From NCBI GenBank assembly GCA_020284085.1, contig JACEVL010000940.1, positions 440,001 to 504,000 on the forward strand: a stretch of 64,000 nt of DNA, given 5' to 3'. Source of the stretch: Aporrectodea caliginosa. Its lineage: Eukaryota; Annelida; Clitellata; Crassiclitellata; Lumbricidae. A program made the translations under genes and the position numbers. The notes under the pieces are model-generated. The model was given only the letters and a program-made list of their open reading frames with translations, ran no database searches and was not told the DNA's origin. Of this stretch, positions 36,545 through 51,500 are shown one piece after another (the first letter of the stretch is position 1; every line of letters starts with the position of its first letter).

Positions 36545-39500
36545 CATAAAATACGCCCGTATGGTCCATGGACCCCTGCCATAATTGTTCTGAATTTGTT
36601 CAGCCGTAACCTTTTTCTAGAAAAAGCACTGTATGTAATGTAGCCCTAATGTGGATTAGTCGCCTTTTTGCTGCGTCCGTAATGGCAGAGTAGAACATTA
36701 CATTACTTCAAGTAAGGTTATAGGAAACACTAGGCATTTTTGTAGAAAAGTCTTGTATTGTGTTAATTAGAAAAACAATCAATTGACATACAATTCAAAT
36801 AAATACCTATCTACCTATGAGTGGCATTATTTATTAAATAATATAATTATGTTTTATGAGCTTATCTGATCCTTCAGACAACTTCAGTCTCGCTTCGATG
36901 ACACCGCAGTAGAGTCCGTAGAAACTGGTTTCAATGAAGGAGTAGGTTTCGTCGAAAGATATGTATTTCAACAGAGGTGAATCTTCTTCTGAAGCGTCGC
37001 GGCGAAGACATGTAATCGTAACGATGCTTCGTCTTCCAACCAGTTCTTCCAACGTCGAAGTACGAGTAGTTGTTGAAAAGGATCGTCACAACAACAGACA
37101 AACTGGAATTAGATAAATCCGTATCGCTTGCTTTGAAGTTGCTGTGCGAAGACTAATCAATCCTTCGTAAACGTCTGCAGTTCAAATCATCCACACGCAG
37201 AAACGACGACAACTCAACCGTTCTACGCTTCCAAGTAGACCCGTCAGAACGGCCCAGGACAAATCGGCCCCGACAAAACGGCCCCGACAAATTCGACAAA
37301 ACGGCCCCGCCAAAACGGCCCTATCAAAATTACTCGACAAAACAGCCCCGTCATTTCGGCCCCTCGAAACTGCCGATTCATATCGACGTCCTTCCAATCG
37401 CCCCGTCAAATCGTCTCAAATCGGCCCCAACAAACTTGCCCCAGTCATCCTCGGCCCCATTTCACATCGGCCCATCACAAAATATCCCATAACGCGCAAG
37501 TACTTTAAAGTTGGATTGATGAAAAAATTTTTTTGCGTAAATAACTCGGATTGGTAAAACCGTAGTTTACGTTAAATTATTTTATGTGGTCAGTTTAAAA
37601 TGGAAGTTGGATTGCTGAAAATAATTTTGGCGATAAAATGGAAGTTGGATTTATGAAAAATAATTCGTTGCGTAAATAGAAGTTGCATTTATGATAGTTA
37701 TCATTGATAGCATTTAAATAATTAAATACACCAACCAGTTAGCATTAGACGATGGACCCCGCACCCGCAGTCCATTGCCCAGCTGAACCGTACGCTTGAG
37801 GCCTCATTTCAACATATAGTTTGTCAGCGTAAGCTTAAAAGTACTTGCAACATTGGATAGTTTGTATGATGGGCCGATCCTTGACTGGGAAAGGTCAGTA
37901 ATATGACTGGGGCCAGATACGGGAAAGTCATTTGACACCATTCTCGATATTTCGGGGCTTCTTACCCTCCATTCTTCCCTTAAATGAGGGGGGCCGAGGG
38001 ACGAGGCCGATTTGACGCCCAACTGTTTTGTCGTCGGGCCATTTTGACGGGGGCCGTTTTGTCGCCCACCATTTGTCGGGGCTCTTTTGTCAGGGCCGAT
38101 TTGTCCTGGGCCGTTCTGACGGGTCACCCTTCCAAGTAGACTTATCGAAAGGATCACTCGTCGGCCCTTTTATGCTCAACGGCTACTCCTAAATTCGATT
38201 AAAAGTCCGCCACAACGATGCTATCATCTATTACAAGATGAATAGTCATCTAGAACCTCGAAACTGACGATTCATTCACCGAAAACGTCCTTCCAATCGC
38301 AGGAACGTCTCTAATCGTCCAACTCACTTGAACTCCAAATTTCAAGTCCTTTTCTCAACGCATTTCTATTCGTTCCTTCATTACGTCGTCACGGTAACGC
38401 TTGGATAAATCGTATTACGTCATGGAGCCGTTAATGCTGGTTTAACGGTTCGCTAGGCAGTTAATTACGTATTATTGAAGCTACTCATGAATTAACTAAT
38501 GCCACTCGTAATTGACTATCTTATCCTAACCTTAGAAATTAATTAATTAATTAAGTAAACTAACAATAGATTTGATAAGTTATACCTTTTCGCTACATGT
38601 ATGTATGTATGTATGTATGTATGTATGTATGTATGTATGTATGTATGTATGTATGTATGTATGTATGTATGATGTATGTATGTATGTTAGGTGCCCATCC
38701 TTCAGAGAATAGAAGCAAGTGAGTAATGATTTTTTTATATATAACTTTAAAACAGGAGACAGAGAAAGAAATGGAAGAACATGAGAAATATTTAAAAGAG
38801 TTTCACAGATGTGCAGCACTCCTTGAGCGTGGGAAAGGTCAGTAAGTTATTTGTTTCTTAAGGCCAGCTAAGAAAGTCATTTGACACCATTCTCGGTCTT
38901 TCTCTTGTCTTCTTACCCTCCATTCTTCCCTTAAATATAGTTCTTAGGAGGGAGTCTCCCCTCATTATGTGGCCCAACCTTTTTCTCTGTCGGCATCTGA
39001 TTATTCCTATCAGGGATCTTTTTTCGCCCACCATTTGTTGTATCTCTTCATTTGTCCTGCATTCCATCCAGCTGACTCTCTCTTGGATCTGATCTCAATG
39101 AAGGACGCTTTGCCATATACACACCTCAAAGTCCTTTGATGTCTTCCTTCCTCATGGTCCATGTTCTGATCCGTATAGCGCCACACTTAGGACCTTAGAA
39201 ATACAGATCCTGCTATCTTGTTGGTATAATATAATTCAATACTACAGGACAACTTGTATTGTATTGTATTTAAAGATTCATAAAGTGCCTCTCACAGTGC
39301 ACACCAATCAACTTGTGTTGCTTTTATGTAATATTGTACAATGTACATAGCCTTTATAAAGTGCTTTGTACAATGCATAACAAGAAATCTGACATTCAAG
39401 TACTTATGTTTTTCAGTGAAATTTGTATGTTTGTCTGTGTGTATGTATGTACCAGATATGTATGCATATAATTGATATGTATTTATGCATGTACTGTATT

Positions 39501-42500
39501 TTCCGTCACTCCTTTGTATACATCGCAGTGACGGAAAAGTGGCACAAAAAAAAATTAAAATCGATATATACGTCGCATGAGTAGACAGAGATGGAGCACT
39601 CATACAGAGATAGTCAAACGCATATATAAGCACATGTGCTGTTTGCGGCCATAAATATACAGCCATTACTAGCCAAAACTTGCTAAAATATAACCTTTTT
39701 GTTAAAATAAAATGTTATGCACTGTTGAAATAAAAATCTTTCAACATTTGGTGTACCGGTATGTTGTGGTTTTATAGTAGTTTTAGTTTTTTAATAAACA
39801 GGAAAAGGGTTAAAGGTTAAAACCTTTGCCGGTAGCTTAGATTTTTAAAATGGTAAGTACTTCATTCTATACCTGACATACATGAAAGGATCCAAGGATA
39901 ATATATTGACAGAAAGAGCTGCAGTTAGCTATTAAACACATTGATCAGTTCACTCCTTTATATGGGATGCCACCCGCGGCTCTGATGTAAAAAAACCTCG
40001 ACCTAGAGTCAGAAAAATATGGTATATACATTTACACTTGGCCTATTATGAGTAAATCCTCTTAATGCACTGTATGAGGCTTGCTGCTACACATAACTCA
40101 TTCTTCACTTGTGTTCGTGATACCCATTTCTAGAAGACACCTATTTGGCATGTGAGATCAGATAGCATGTGCAATAAGTTGTGCACTTCTGCCTGCATAC
40201 GGACGGGAGCAACTTGGCTGTGAATAAGGTGTCAGAACACCTTGTTGATCCTAAACCCTCGTTCTACATCTACTTGTGGACTTATTTTTCAGATCGAAGT
40301 ATTTTTAAAACTGTCTGTTTTCTGAACAGATTCAGCAAGAGCTGCAGTTGTATCTGGAGCCGTGAAACAGACAGATGATCAGTTGTTGAGCATAAGACAG
40401 CTGTTGATCAACACAAAAGAAGTGGCTGCAATGCGTGTTGAGTCAGATATGTTGTCTCAAGAGTTGACATCACTGCGGGGAATCATAATGACTTATGAAT
40501 CAATGATTGATTCTGCAATGAGTGGCACACCAGTTGATGCATTCGAGATTCAACAGCAGCTGGAACAGTGCAGAGTAAATGTTTTACCAAACATTGTATT
40601 ATTCCTACAGAGATGCTTTGTACCATATACATAAGGTGCTCCTTGTCAACCTAAATGATGTTTAGTTCAAACAGTAAATCTTAGCATGCTTATAACATCA
40701 TCATAATAATCCTTTGCCAACCAGATAAATAAGTAGGTATAATCTTTATCACAACCAACTGCTTATACTGCACTTTGGTTTAGATGACATTTAAACAATC
40801 TGATAAAGCATTCTTATCAAAAATATTTTCTTCATTAGGTTGTCGACCATAGGGTAATGTGGTCTCATCCTCATGGAGTAGGGCTGCGGTGGGAGGTGTG
40901 GGTCCTGGTCATGCAGTACAGTGGCAGAGAGGCCCATTCGCTGTTCTACATGATTGCTCGAAGGTGGAATTGTCCTCCGGTAGATATATAGTCGGACCAA
41001 ACGGTCCGACACGGACTGCAGTCTACCACGCTCCTGCTGCCCCGTGAAGCTAGACAGCAGGACCTAGGCAGAACAGTTTAACTTCTCATTATGGCTTTAT
41101 AGCTGTGCATGTTTTATCTGTTAAATTACATTAGTTTGTTCTTGCTTTTGTGTCTGCAGTTGAACCTGGATGAATTGAAGTCCTATCAGAGCCAGATCCA
41201 GAATGTTACAGATAAGATTCAGTCTGTAATTGTTACCGGCTTAGATCCACTCCAGCTAGAAAGGAGTCTTGCTGACCTCAACAGCCGCTGGGCAGACGTC
41301 ATTCATCGATTTGGTATGTCTCTGTCTGCAACATAACTATAATCAATCTCTCTGCTCATTCAAACTCATGCATTAAGACTGTTTTTTTCCAAACCATTCG
41401 TTGTTCTCAATTAGCAAATCTGTAAAGTAAGTAAGTGAAAAAGTTTGGGTAAGTTGTTCCTTTGCATTTTAATTGTTGGAGAGTTCTATGATTGATTGAT
41501 TGATTTTTTATTTGGTAACCATAACACAGGGTTGTCCAACCTTTTCGGGTGAGGGGCCACATTGACATTTTTCTAAGACCTCGGGGGCCAAAGAAAAAAT
41601 TTCATCAATGATTTAAAAATTCGACGCATAGCCCTACTAAAGAACAATCAAAGAAATTGCCTGCATGACGAGTCACATTTTTGATTTGTTTGTACTAATG
41701 GGGTACTTCACATTGCTTTTCTTGCATAAGTACTCTATATCTGCTTCAACAGTTGATGTAGCTATTCTAAGTATTCTAGTTAAATGCCCATCTGTTAGTA
41801 TTGATCTTGAGTTTCTTAAATGTTTGCCATTATAGACAAAAACTGTTCACAACAACATGTACTGCCAAAGAGTGCAATATACCTAAGTGCAGGATAGGAC
41901 AAAATAATTTGGAAAAGCCGCTTAGTAGTAGGCCTATTATACCTTGTTCACTGCTATTCTTTCTTGACAGATTAAGCAAAAAAACACCCTCAGAATGCTC
42001 AATGACGAAATATTCCTCGGTCTACAATTTTTTAAACTCTACATTCGGAATCAATTTTTGCTTGCACCTATTGACTCCGCCATGGTTATTTGAGGCAGAA
42101 AACAACATTAAGTATTGCAACACAGAGCTCGAATTAAAACTTCGTGTGTCTTGTGAAGCAAAGAATTATAGGAAATTTTCAGTACCGGGGCAATTAGCAA
42201 TGTAGTATGCAAGTCCCAATTTTAGACAGACAAAAATCAATATTTTTAAAGGCTCGGCGGGCCGGATGAACTCACTCGGCGGGCCGGATTGTGGCCCGCG
42301 GGCCGTAGGTTGGACAAGCCTGCCATAACACAACAAGTAACAAACCATTCAGTAACATTGGCAAACAAGTATGGATACTCAGGAGACCCAAAAGGGGCCA
42401 AAGGTCCCGCTGGTCAGGGCCACCTGGGAAGGAATGTAGTACAAATGGTATATAGGCCAACTGAAAAAAGAAGCTTGACACGGTTATAGTCTAGTAGCCT

Positions 42501-45500
42501 TCTCTTACTGGCTGAATTACTGACAGTGCTTCACTAACTTTAATCATAATTGTAATAACAAATTTGTGTGGCACCACTCCAAAAGAAATTCCTCAAAGGT
42601 GTTTCTAAGCTGACAATTCAAGATATCACAATCAAACAGAATGGTGTCCAAGCACTTATGGATAAGAAGCAGAGAAGACCAAGGAGTTCATGATTTAGGT
42701 TACTAGACAACATATTCCAAAAGGATGCTGGTCTGTGGAAGTTTGGGCTGGCTGGACAACTACATTACTTTGCACAGCAGAGCAAGGGATCTGTGGCCAG
42801 GTATGGATGAGACTGAGACACATAGCCCTCTGAGATAAGACAGCATGCAAGGCAATTGCTAATAAGCATTAAAAAAGGGCATAAAATCGACACTTTTGTG
42901 CATTATGTAACAATTGCAATTCCTCTGTCATGAAGCTGGATATATTCCAAAACTTAGGTATACCACTATGATGTGTGTACACCAGGGCTGTTAACAATAC
43001 TGGAAAAAAGTATTGGCAATACCAATACCAATACTTCATAATAAAAGTATTGCAATACCAATACCAATACTATTTCTTAAAAGTATTGCAATAGCGATAC
43101 CAATACTTTTACCAATACTTTTCGATAAGTAAGTTTACGTTTAATCACGGAAAATAGATTCTTTCCATTCACATAAACGATCATAGATGGCAGAAAGAGG
43201 CTATTTTTGAAGAAAGAGGTAATTTTTGAAGCGTAAAGAATTATTTCTCACTATTTCTTGATCGCGACTTACTCAAGCGGATGAGAAAATATATAAATAA
43301 TAGTGGAAAAAAGTATTGGTATCGAGTATCGCCGACAGGCTGAAAAAGTATCGGCGATACACATGCGATACCAACAAAATAAAACTATCGCGATACTCGC
43401 TGCGATACTGAAAAAAGTATCGGCGATACCAAGTATTGCGATACTTTATCGCGATATTAACAGCCCTGGTGTACACCATGATGCGGTTAGCAATTGGTTT
43501 ATTAAAGGATATTCTTACTTACTTACAAATCAGCCAAGCAAAAGCATTCAATACAGCTTGCAGTGTTGGTGATATATATTAGCCTTTAATCTGAACCCGA
43601 TGCTGAGTTATGCTGCTCTTTAGTAATTACACTAAGTTTCAGTTCATGCCTTTGGTCAATGTTGCCTTTTATGCTGCTACGGATACTCTGGTCTTCAATT
43701 TGAGTTAGGTACAGGCCATCCTTGAATTTACATATTTCTTCAGGTGAACGTCAGCTATGGCTGAGTGAATCTTTAGAGAAAACGCCCCCTTCATCTTACC
43801 TTGATGCTATGGATGCCTTTGTGCACTGGATTGATGGAGCAGAATTTGTACTCAAAACAGAAGCCTTCAGCTTTGCAGACCTTGAAGTTATGGAACACCA
43901 GTTGCATCAATACCAGGTTCAAACTGCTTCTCGCTTACATTTTTTTAAAATCATCGTAACACATACTATTTATAATTGATTAATTTATTACAAAATAATT
44001 ACTGGTTGATTGGTTGGCTTATGGATGGAAATTGTTACAATGGATTATAGCTGAATACGGACTACACACTTCAGCATGTTTTATGTTTGTGCAATGGCAT
44101 TCATTTACCAAAAAAAATCAACAAGACTGAACAATATGTTAACCTTACTTATAAAGCAGTCTAAGCCAGTGTTTCCCAACCTGGAGTTGATTTTAATACC
44201 TCACCTGGCAGCCATGTTATTCATCCAAATTTATCTGTTAAAGGTAAAATTTTCATTGGAAATGTTTATAAATTAAACATTAGAACAACTTGCAGCACGG
44301 CCTATGCCCAGTCTGGCTGGCTGGAGAGCTTAATGACTACTTCTAGTGTTGTCATTTTCAGTCTTATCCACTGCAATCTTGATGAAAGTTCATGCTTAGA
44401 TGTCAGTTTTAACCACCAGCTGTTTACACACAGAGTAGCCTTTAATATCAAGTTCAAGTCACTAGGACTTACAGACCATATGCCATGACACCAACACTCT
44501 CTCAGACCCTTAGTTGGAAAACAATGTTTGGTGTCATGTGCCTCAGTTTCATGTGCCTGGTATTATGATTTTACATTCTAAATTTCAAAAGCCTCTGACC
44601 AAGCAAGGCTTTTACAGTAGCAACAGTGGTGATAGTGATCATTGTCATGGTAGTTGTCATTGAGGGGTCGTGGTCGTTGAGGAGTTGTGGTCATAGTCAT
44701 GGCGGTGGTTATGGTAGTGGTGATGGTCATGGTGAAGGTAGTCTTGGTGAAAGTGGTGGTGGTGAAACTCGATGCTGAGTAGAATGCTTTCTAATGTTTC
44801 AGACACTACATGCAGATATCCTTGATCATCAGAGCAACTATGATTATCTCTTGCAAACTGGGAACTCATTGGTTTTGAAGAGTCATTCCAAAGAACTTGC
44901 TCCTAAGTTGGATAGTCTGATGACTCGTTGGCAGAAGCTGCTCTCTTCAGTTGAGAAACGCATCAAGCAGTACGAGACGACAGTTGACCAACAGAAGCAG
45001 TACAAAGTAAGGAAAACTTAATATATGGTGTCAGCTCTAGGTTTCGAACTCTAGTTATACTCTGATGTATCTGGTCACAGCATAAGCAGACTCATTGCAC
45101 GAACACAGTGCCATGGTTGGTTGATGCATTTGTATAACCCAAAGGCCAGACAGTGTTTGTTGGCTTGGGCAGTGCATCAGAGGCATCTGTTTCATGTGGT
45201 AACCACAGGGCTCTTACGCAACAGGTCTGACCCAGTTCATCGCTGTATCAGGGCCTGGGTCTGCCAGTGCACCAATGATGTTCAGCTTTACATGTCACCT
45301 ATTGGATTGCACCCTCTTGTGTATCAAAGGTGTAGGTCATTGTAACAGAAGTTCAAGACTAGATATTGTGATGAAATCCTGCTTTTATATTGCCTGAACT
45401 TGCTGGGTTCCAGCTGTTGACTTCTGTGTTGAGGTAATGTGGAGGCCCATAGTCCATAGCCAGTGGTCAGGGTCCATATATGGAGCTTTGCTTTTTGAGT

Positions 45501-48500
45501 TTGGCCTCCTTTTCCATGCATATGGGACTCAATTGTGAAAATGCTCCCAACTAGAAGTTAAGGACATACTTGACAATACAATTGTTTAAGCGCATACGGC
45601 TAATGAAATTTTTAACTATAGCTGCTCTGTTAAGCTGTGCTGCAGACAAAAATCAATATACTTTGCAAGAACTACAAGTTTTTTAAAGAAAATATGCTGA
45701 AGGCCAGTTTCTGAGAAATGTAAAAAACGCCTTATTCAGAGAATGATTGGCTGGTGACTGAATGGATCCAACAGGATCTTTGCCACTCAAAAGCCTGAAT
45801 GAAATGGGACTTTTTCACATGATATTCTGCTGTGCCATTCAAGATGGCATGCTACTAACTTTGTGCTACATAAGACCAGAGGTTTCTACTATCTTCTAAT
45901 AACGTTTTGCTTCCTCACCCTTGTTTGTTGCTTTGCTGTACAAAATAAGATTAAATAGATGCAACCTTATGTGGCTCCTGTTTTAATTGTTAGATAGGTT
46001 AGATAATTATTAGTGGCGCTTTCTGAGAGATTCTTAACAGGTGCTATGCAATGATTTGATGCATGTATAAAGACAGCGCACTTGTGTATGCACTGTAGAT
46101 GGCAAGTATGTCCTGAAATTGACAGATGAGCTTTGAGTAAACATGACGAACCTTGTTTCTCAATCACAGCAAAATTTGATGTGAATAGTTTGATGTCGCT
46201 TTTGTGACAGATGCAGACGGCTGCTCTTCTGCAGTGGATCCAGGAGATGGAAGCCTTTCTGTGTTCAGATGAAAAGACGATCACTGACTTGGATTCACTG
46301 AGAGCTCAGATGTTGGAGAGTCAGGTGACACAGATCCTTCTACAGTCTCTGCCCTGTCCTCTCAACATTTATGCTACACTTACAAATCAGTTTCTCATTA
46401 TTTGCACATTGTCATTTTGGTTCAACTGAGCTTGCCATGGTACATTGAAGTCTACATATAGAGAGTATACTCTGAAAACCATTTGCAGGCTCTGATCCCA
46501 ACAGTGATCAAATGTAAGGTTAGCCACATTTGTGACCCAAGGGATCAAAATAGGTCACATGTCGGAAATTTTAGAATATGAGTATTTTACATATTCTTAA
46601 AGACCACATTTTTTGTTTTAAAATGACACCAAAAGTTTGGTTCTATCTTACTTTTCGACATAGTTATAAGTGATTATGTGTCCAATTCTTCAAAAAAATT
46701 TTAAATAATTTTAATATTTAATCAAAAACTAAAACTATGCCCTGTACAAAATCCTGAAAAATACACATTAAAACAATGAATTTCATCAAATGTGAGATAT
46801 CAGAAATGTAAAAAAAATTCTCACCCATTCCATTAAAATCAGAAAATTTACAAAAGTGACTTCTGATCCTATTTTTCTGTTTTCCTAACAATGTAAATTG
46901 CCGACATCCGACTCATTTTGATTCCCTGGGTCACATTTTGGGTCAAGTGTGGACTTAAAATTTTATGAGAAAAGTGTGTATAGATAGTTTGGTGTTGATG
47001 CTGGAAAATGAGAGGAAGGAATCTTTAGAAGCAACTATCTGAAAATTTTGAAAATATGGCTCATTAGTGAAAGGGTCAAAATGAAGACTTGGTGGACACA
47101 TGGAAGCAAATAGCATAATTAGCATGAGCTGAGAAGTAGACTGCAAATCCTGTTGCTTACTGGCCCTGTGTTGAATACTTTGGGATTCACCATGGGCGTA
47201 TTTAGGGGGTAGTTTTACGGGTTGAAACCCCCCAAATAAGTTTCAGAAAATTTTGTTTCCCTGCAAAATACAAAAAACCTGGACTTTTGCGATGATTTTC
47301 AATGGAAACCCCCCCAAAATCTTAAAACCCCCTACGAAATGTTTTGCTGGCTACGCCCATGGGATTCACTGATTGTTGGCTGAAAGTCCTAAGACAAGGA
47401 ATGAACGCATCCTCCACTACATTTATTAGATATAGAAGACTTTAATTTTTAAATGGTAAATTTGTAGCACACAGTCTTTGGATGGTCTTTGGCTATGCAG
47501 CACATTTAGCAGAGAATACTGATCAGAAGTGTTCTAGATTTTTTAACAAAGAAAGCAGTTGCACTGTTTGGACAAGAGACCAGTGGCAGACATTTCTTTC
47601 ATGTGTCATTGTAGCTGTTTGAAATCTAACTGTTAGAGGTGATTTATTTATTTCAGGGAATAGAAGAAGATATTAAGACACTTTCACAGAACTTGGTAAA
47701 CATTAACAACACATCTCAGAACTTGATTGAAGCTGCAGGAGTCAGTGATTTCAGCAGTCGACTTACAAAGGAAGTTACTGATCTAAATGCTAAATTCCAG
47801 GAGGTTACCAAGCTGTCTCTGGTGCACAGCACTCAGCTCAAGGATAGAGTTGATGAAATTCAGAAGGTCCTGGAAAGAGTCAGGGAACTGGAAAGGTGGG
47901 CAGATGATGTCATTGCGAAGAATGGAGATGATTTTTCCATCTGCTCTAGTGAAGATATAAGCCAGAAGCAGACAGATATTAAGGTAATCAAATTTGAAAA
48001 ACTTCTTGGAGTTATTGTATTGATTATGCAGTTGCATAGTCAGGTAACAGAACTCTTCATTCAATTTTTATTTTTTTTCGAGTTGAGGCTACCTAGACAC
48101 AAATCAGCTGATGCTACCTTCAGGACATATGTCTGCATGTTGAATGGCATGAATATACTTCTGCTATGATATGCCTGAGAAAATGAACTCTCCTTGTTCC
48201 TGATTTCTGTATTTGTCTGTTTTCATTTGCAGAGTAGGGTTGAACTGTGGAGGCAGCATTTACGGTTTACCCCTATGCTTGCCACAGGCTCACTTTTGCA
48301 CAATGGGTAACTTTCCCTGATCACCACAGAACCACTGGTGTGATATGATGGGTGTCCTAAATCATGTTGTTGGATAATAAGAAACAAGTGTTTATCCTAT
48401 ATTGTGGTTATGCAGTTGGATAAATAAAGAATATACTTAGTTACTGTATGAGTAACTTATAGATAATTAGATCAATGAATTTGCTGTGAATTATCCGTTT

Positions 48501-51500
48501 GTTGCTTATGTCTGCATATGACAATTGTCGATGTACTTGACATCAAGTTGGCAATCATTTTCATTTTATGTTTATGTAATCAACCACTTTAAAACTGCTG
48601 CGACTACTTCTACTTCTATTATCCACTCAAACTTCTATTATCCACTCAAACAAGGACTCTGCATTGTTCTGTTTGTGTATAGTCTTAGTGTAGCATATAT
48701 AAAGTGGTGTTTGAGACAATTGTTTAAATTACTTGAGATGTTTTGTTGTCAAGCTGTTACAAGATGAAGTAGCCAGAAAGGAAGAACCTACTCTGAAAAA
48801 TATAAGAAATGATGTGAAGAATTTGAGTGGGGACACTTTTCTTGGTCGAATCCAGGAGCTGCCGAATGCCTTAGAGCATCTGGAATCCAAATTCAAGGAA
48901 CTTCACAGACTGATCGAAAACGTGTCGCATAAATTCTATTCCTCACTTGAAGCACTCAGCGAATTTACAGGCAAGTCAGCTTCTGATTCCGAGAAACGAT
49001 TGCTGTAGGTCAGGAAGTCCGTCATTGTTCAGCATCAAGAAAAGAATCTTTTTTAAATTCTTATAATAAAACTCTCCATAAAGCACATTAAATCAGCCAA
49101 TCTTTAAATAGGTGATTCATCAGGAGAGTTTCGTATTTTCACTTTGGATTTAAACCTGAATTTTATGGAAAAACTTAGCAAACTGTTGGATCTTCTAGTA
49201 GCACCCTGTCATTTACTGCTATGGTCCTAGATGGAAGTATCTGAAGAAACATTGCCATGATCTTGAAGCTATTTATTTATCAGGTGTCTTTTTAGTTAAA
49301 TACATATGCATCAGTATCTTATATCATTTTAAAAAACTGACAATGCACCATTAATGTCTTGCTTTCAGATACAAAACAATTTCAGGTATATTACTTGTAG
49401 GAAAGCATTTTTGTACATGCCATTTTGTTGTGGAATTATGGATATGTGTGTGTATGGCTGACCAGAGTATCCTTGTTTCCACTGCTTAATTGACTGCATA
49501 TATATACATGAATTATATGCTTTATATAGCTCTGTTGAAGAAGGAGAACCAGTGGTTGGATCAGATGGAGCTGTTGCTATCGAAGGGACCACGACCAAGT
49601 GAAGATGCGGAGGAACTTTCAGAGGATCTTGATGTTAGTCATTTATCAGTCACTTGCTCTTTTGCCTCCTTCTTAACATATTGTGCAGGTTGAGCAATTC
49701 ACAAATGTTGGAAGCACCCACTTTTATAACCTATGTGTTAACTAACCATTTGTTATGAGCACAACGTTGAATTATCTTTAAAGATAAAAAGTGGAAGATG
49801 TTTCAAACAGAGGTCTAGAGTATGAAAGTTTTGACTTTATGTTTGTATGTGTGTATGTAAGTATGTATGTGTGTATGGTATGTATGTATGTTGTATGCAT
49901 GCATGTTTGTATGTATGTATGTATGTATGTATCATAATTGTAATCATGATCATAATTGCATATTTATATAGTGCCTCTTCAAGAAAGCTACTCAGAGGCA
50001 CTCCTGACATGATAACACAAGACATGATCACATTGATCAGTTACTTTCCATTTTGCCCATGGAGCTCATAATGTGATTGTGAATAGACAGCAGTGTTGTT
50101 CAGCCTAATGGATTTGTACCTCACAAAAGTGCTGTAGGAATATGTTTGTCCAGGATTTCACTAATGAATAAAGATGGGTTGCAAGACCACTAGTCCTGTG
50201 TGGTGTGGCCATACAGGGTTTTGAGGATGTTGGTTTTGAATGTTGAAAGAATTTGCCTTTTCCAGGGTGGTAGCTTAGGAAGGAGTAGGAAGAGGGTGGA
50301 ACCTGAACAACAATCCCAGTATGGCCAGACAATATGACTCTGATTGAGATGTTTTTGATAATAGAGGAGCAGAACTGAGTCATGAGGACTGAGGAGGTCA
50401 AGTGTATGGCCCAGGTCATGAGTTGAGAACAGCCAAAGTGGTGGCTGCTGACACGTAGTCAACTAATTTATAATTTTTCATGCATTCTGTAGATATTGAC
50501 ATGGATGATTGTTAACTGAGTAGTTACCTGCTTCTTTTGTGTGTAATTGGGTCATGCATGATGATGTCTTGCAGACCTTCCTTTGGCAAGCACTGGCTTG
50601 CTTCTGTTTAAATGATTTTAATTAGTTACTCTTCTGATTGTTGTGACAAATTTGTGATTGCTAATGTAGATGAAATGTTGTTTGGTTGTTTAATTTCTTG
50701 TATCACGTTCAATCAGCACAGACAGGTTTAGCAACCTGGCTCATTTGAAATAATTTTTCCAGGGCGTCTTAAATAATTGTCAGATTTGTTGTATATCTCC
50801 TATACTAAGAATGTTTCAGTTGACTGGGATATGCAACAACCTTAGACACTTAAGAAACATGTTAATGTAAATGATTGCTCAAGTCTCAGTAATTATGACT
50901 GATGAATCATTCTTTCATTAGACTGATTGTAAATCATTGAAGTTTCTTTTGCACGATGTTGTGTTAGCACCATTGCTCAAAGTTGTCATCAGTGTGTCAT
51001 GAAATAATATAGTTCTTTTATTGTTTTACAAACAGGAGCTGGAGAATTATCTCAGTGGTCAAGATTTAGAGAGTAAAGCTCATCTAGAGGAATTGGCTCA
51101 GAGTCTCATTGACAACAAGATTCTGCCCACGACAATAAGCGTTGATTTGGCAAGTTACAGCCAAAGAAATGACAGCATACTAGCAAGGGTAGGTCATGAG
51201 TAGATTCCTTCAATGAGAGCTATTTAAATTCCTGGAATGAATGAATGAATGATGAGGAGCCCTGGGAGTCACTTCCTATGTCGATCTTAATTATTGCAAA
51301 ACGTTCACAGTATCATCATCATCATCACCTGTCCACAGAATCCTTTGAGTAGCAGCTGTTCTGTGCTGTCAGTAGGCTTCTTTGCAACCCATCTGTTTGT
51401 ACTGGCTTCCCTTTGAACTTAGGAGACACAACAGAGTCCATTTTAAGACATGCTTTATAAATTTTCAAGGTAAATGACATTGGCTTCACAGCCTCCAATG

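Noticed and set aside
36834..37052. Minus-strand 72-residue frame as gene
   Set aside because: It sits in a repeat broken by the Mutator-like element and has no recognisable motif.
41801..42205. 134-residue open frame as a gene
   Set aside because: It lies wholly inside a TIR-bounded hAT MITE, has no recognisable domain and no splice or start context.
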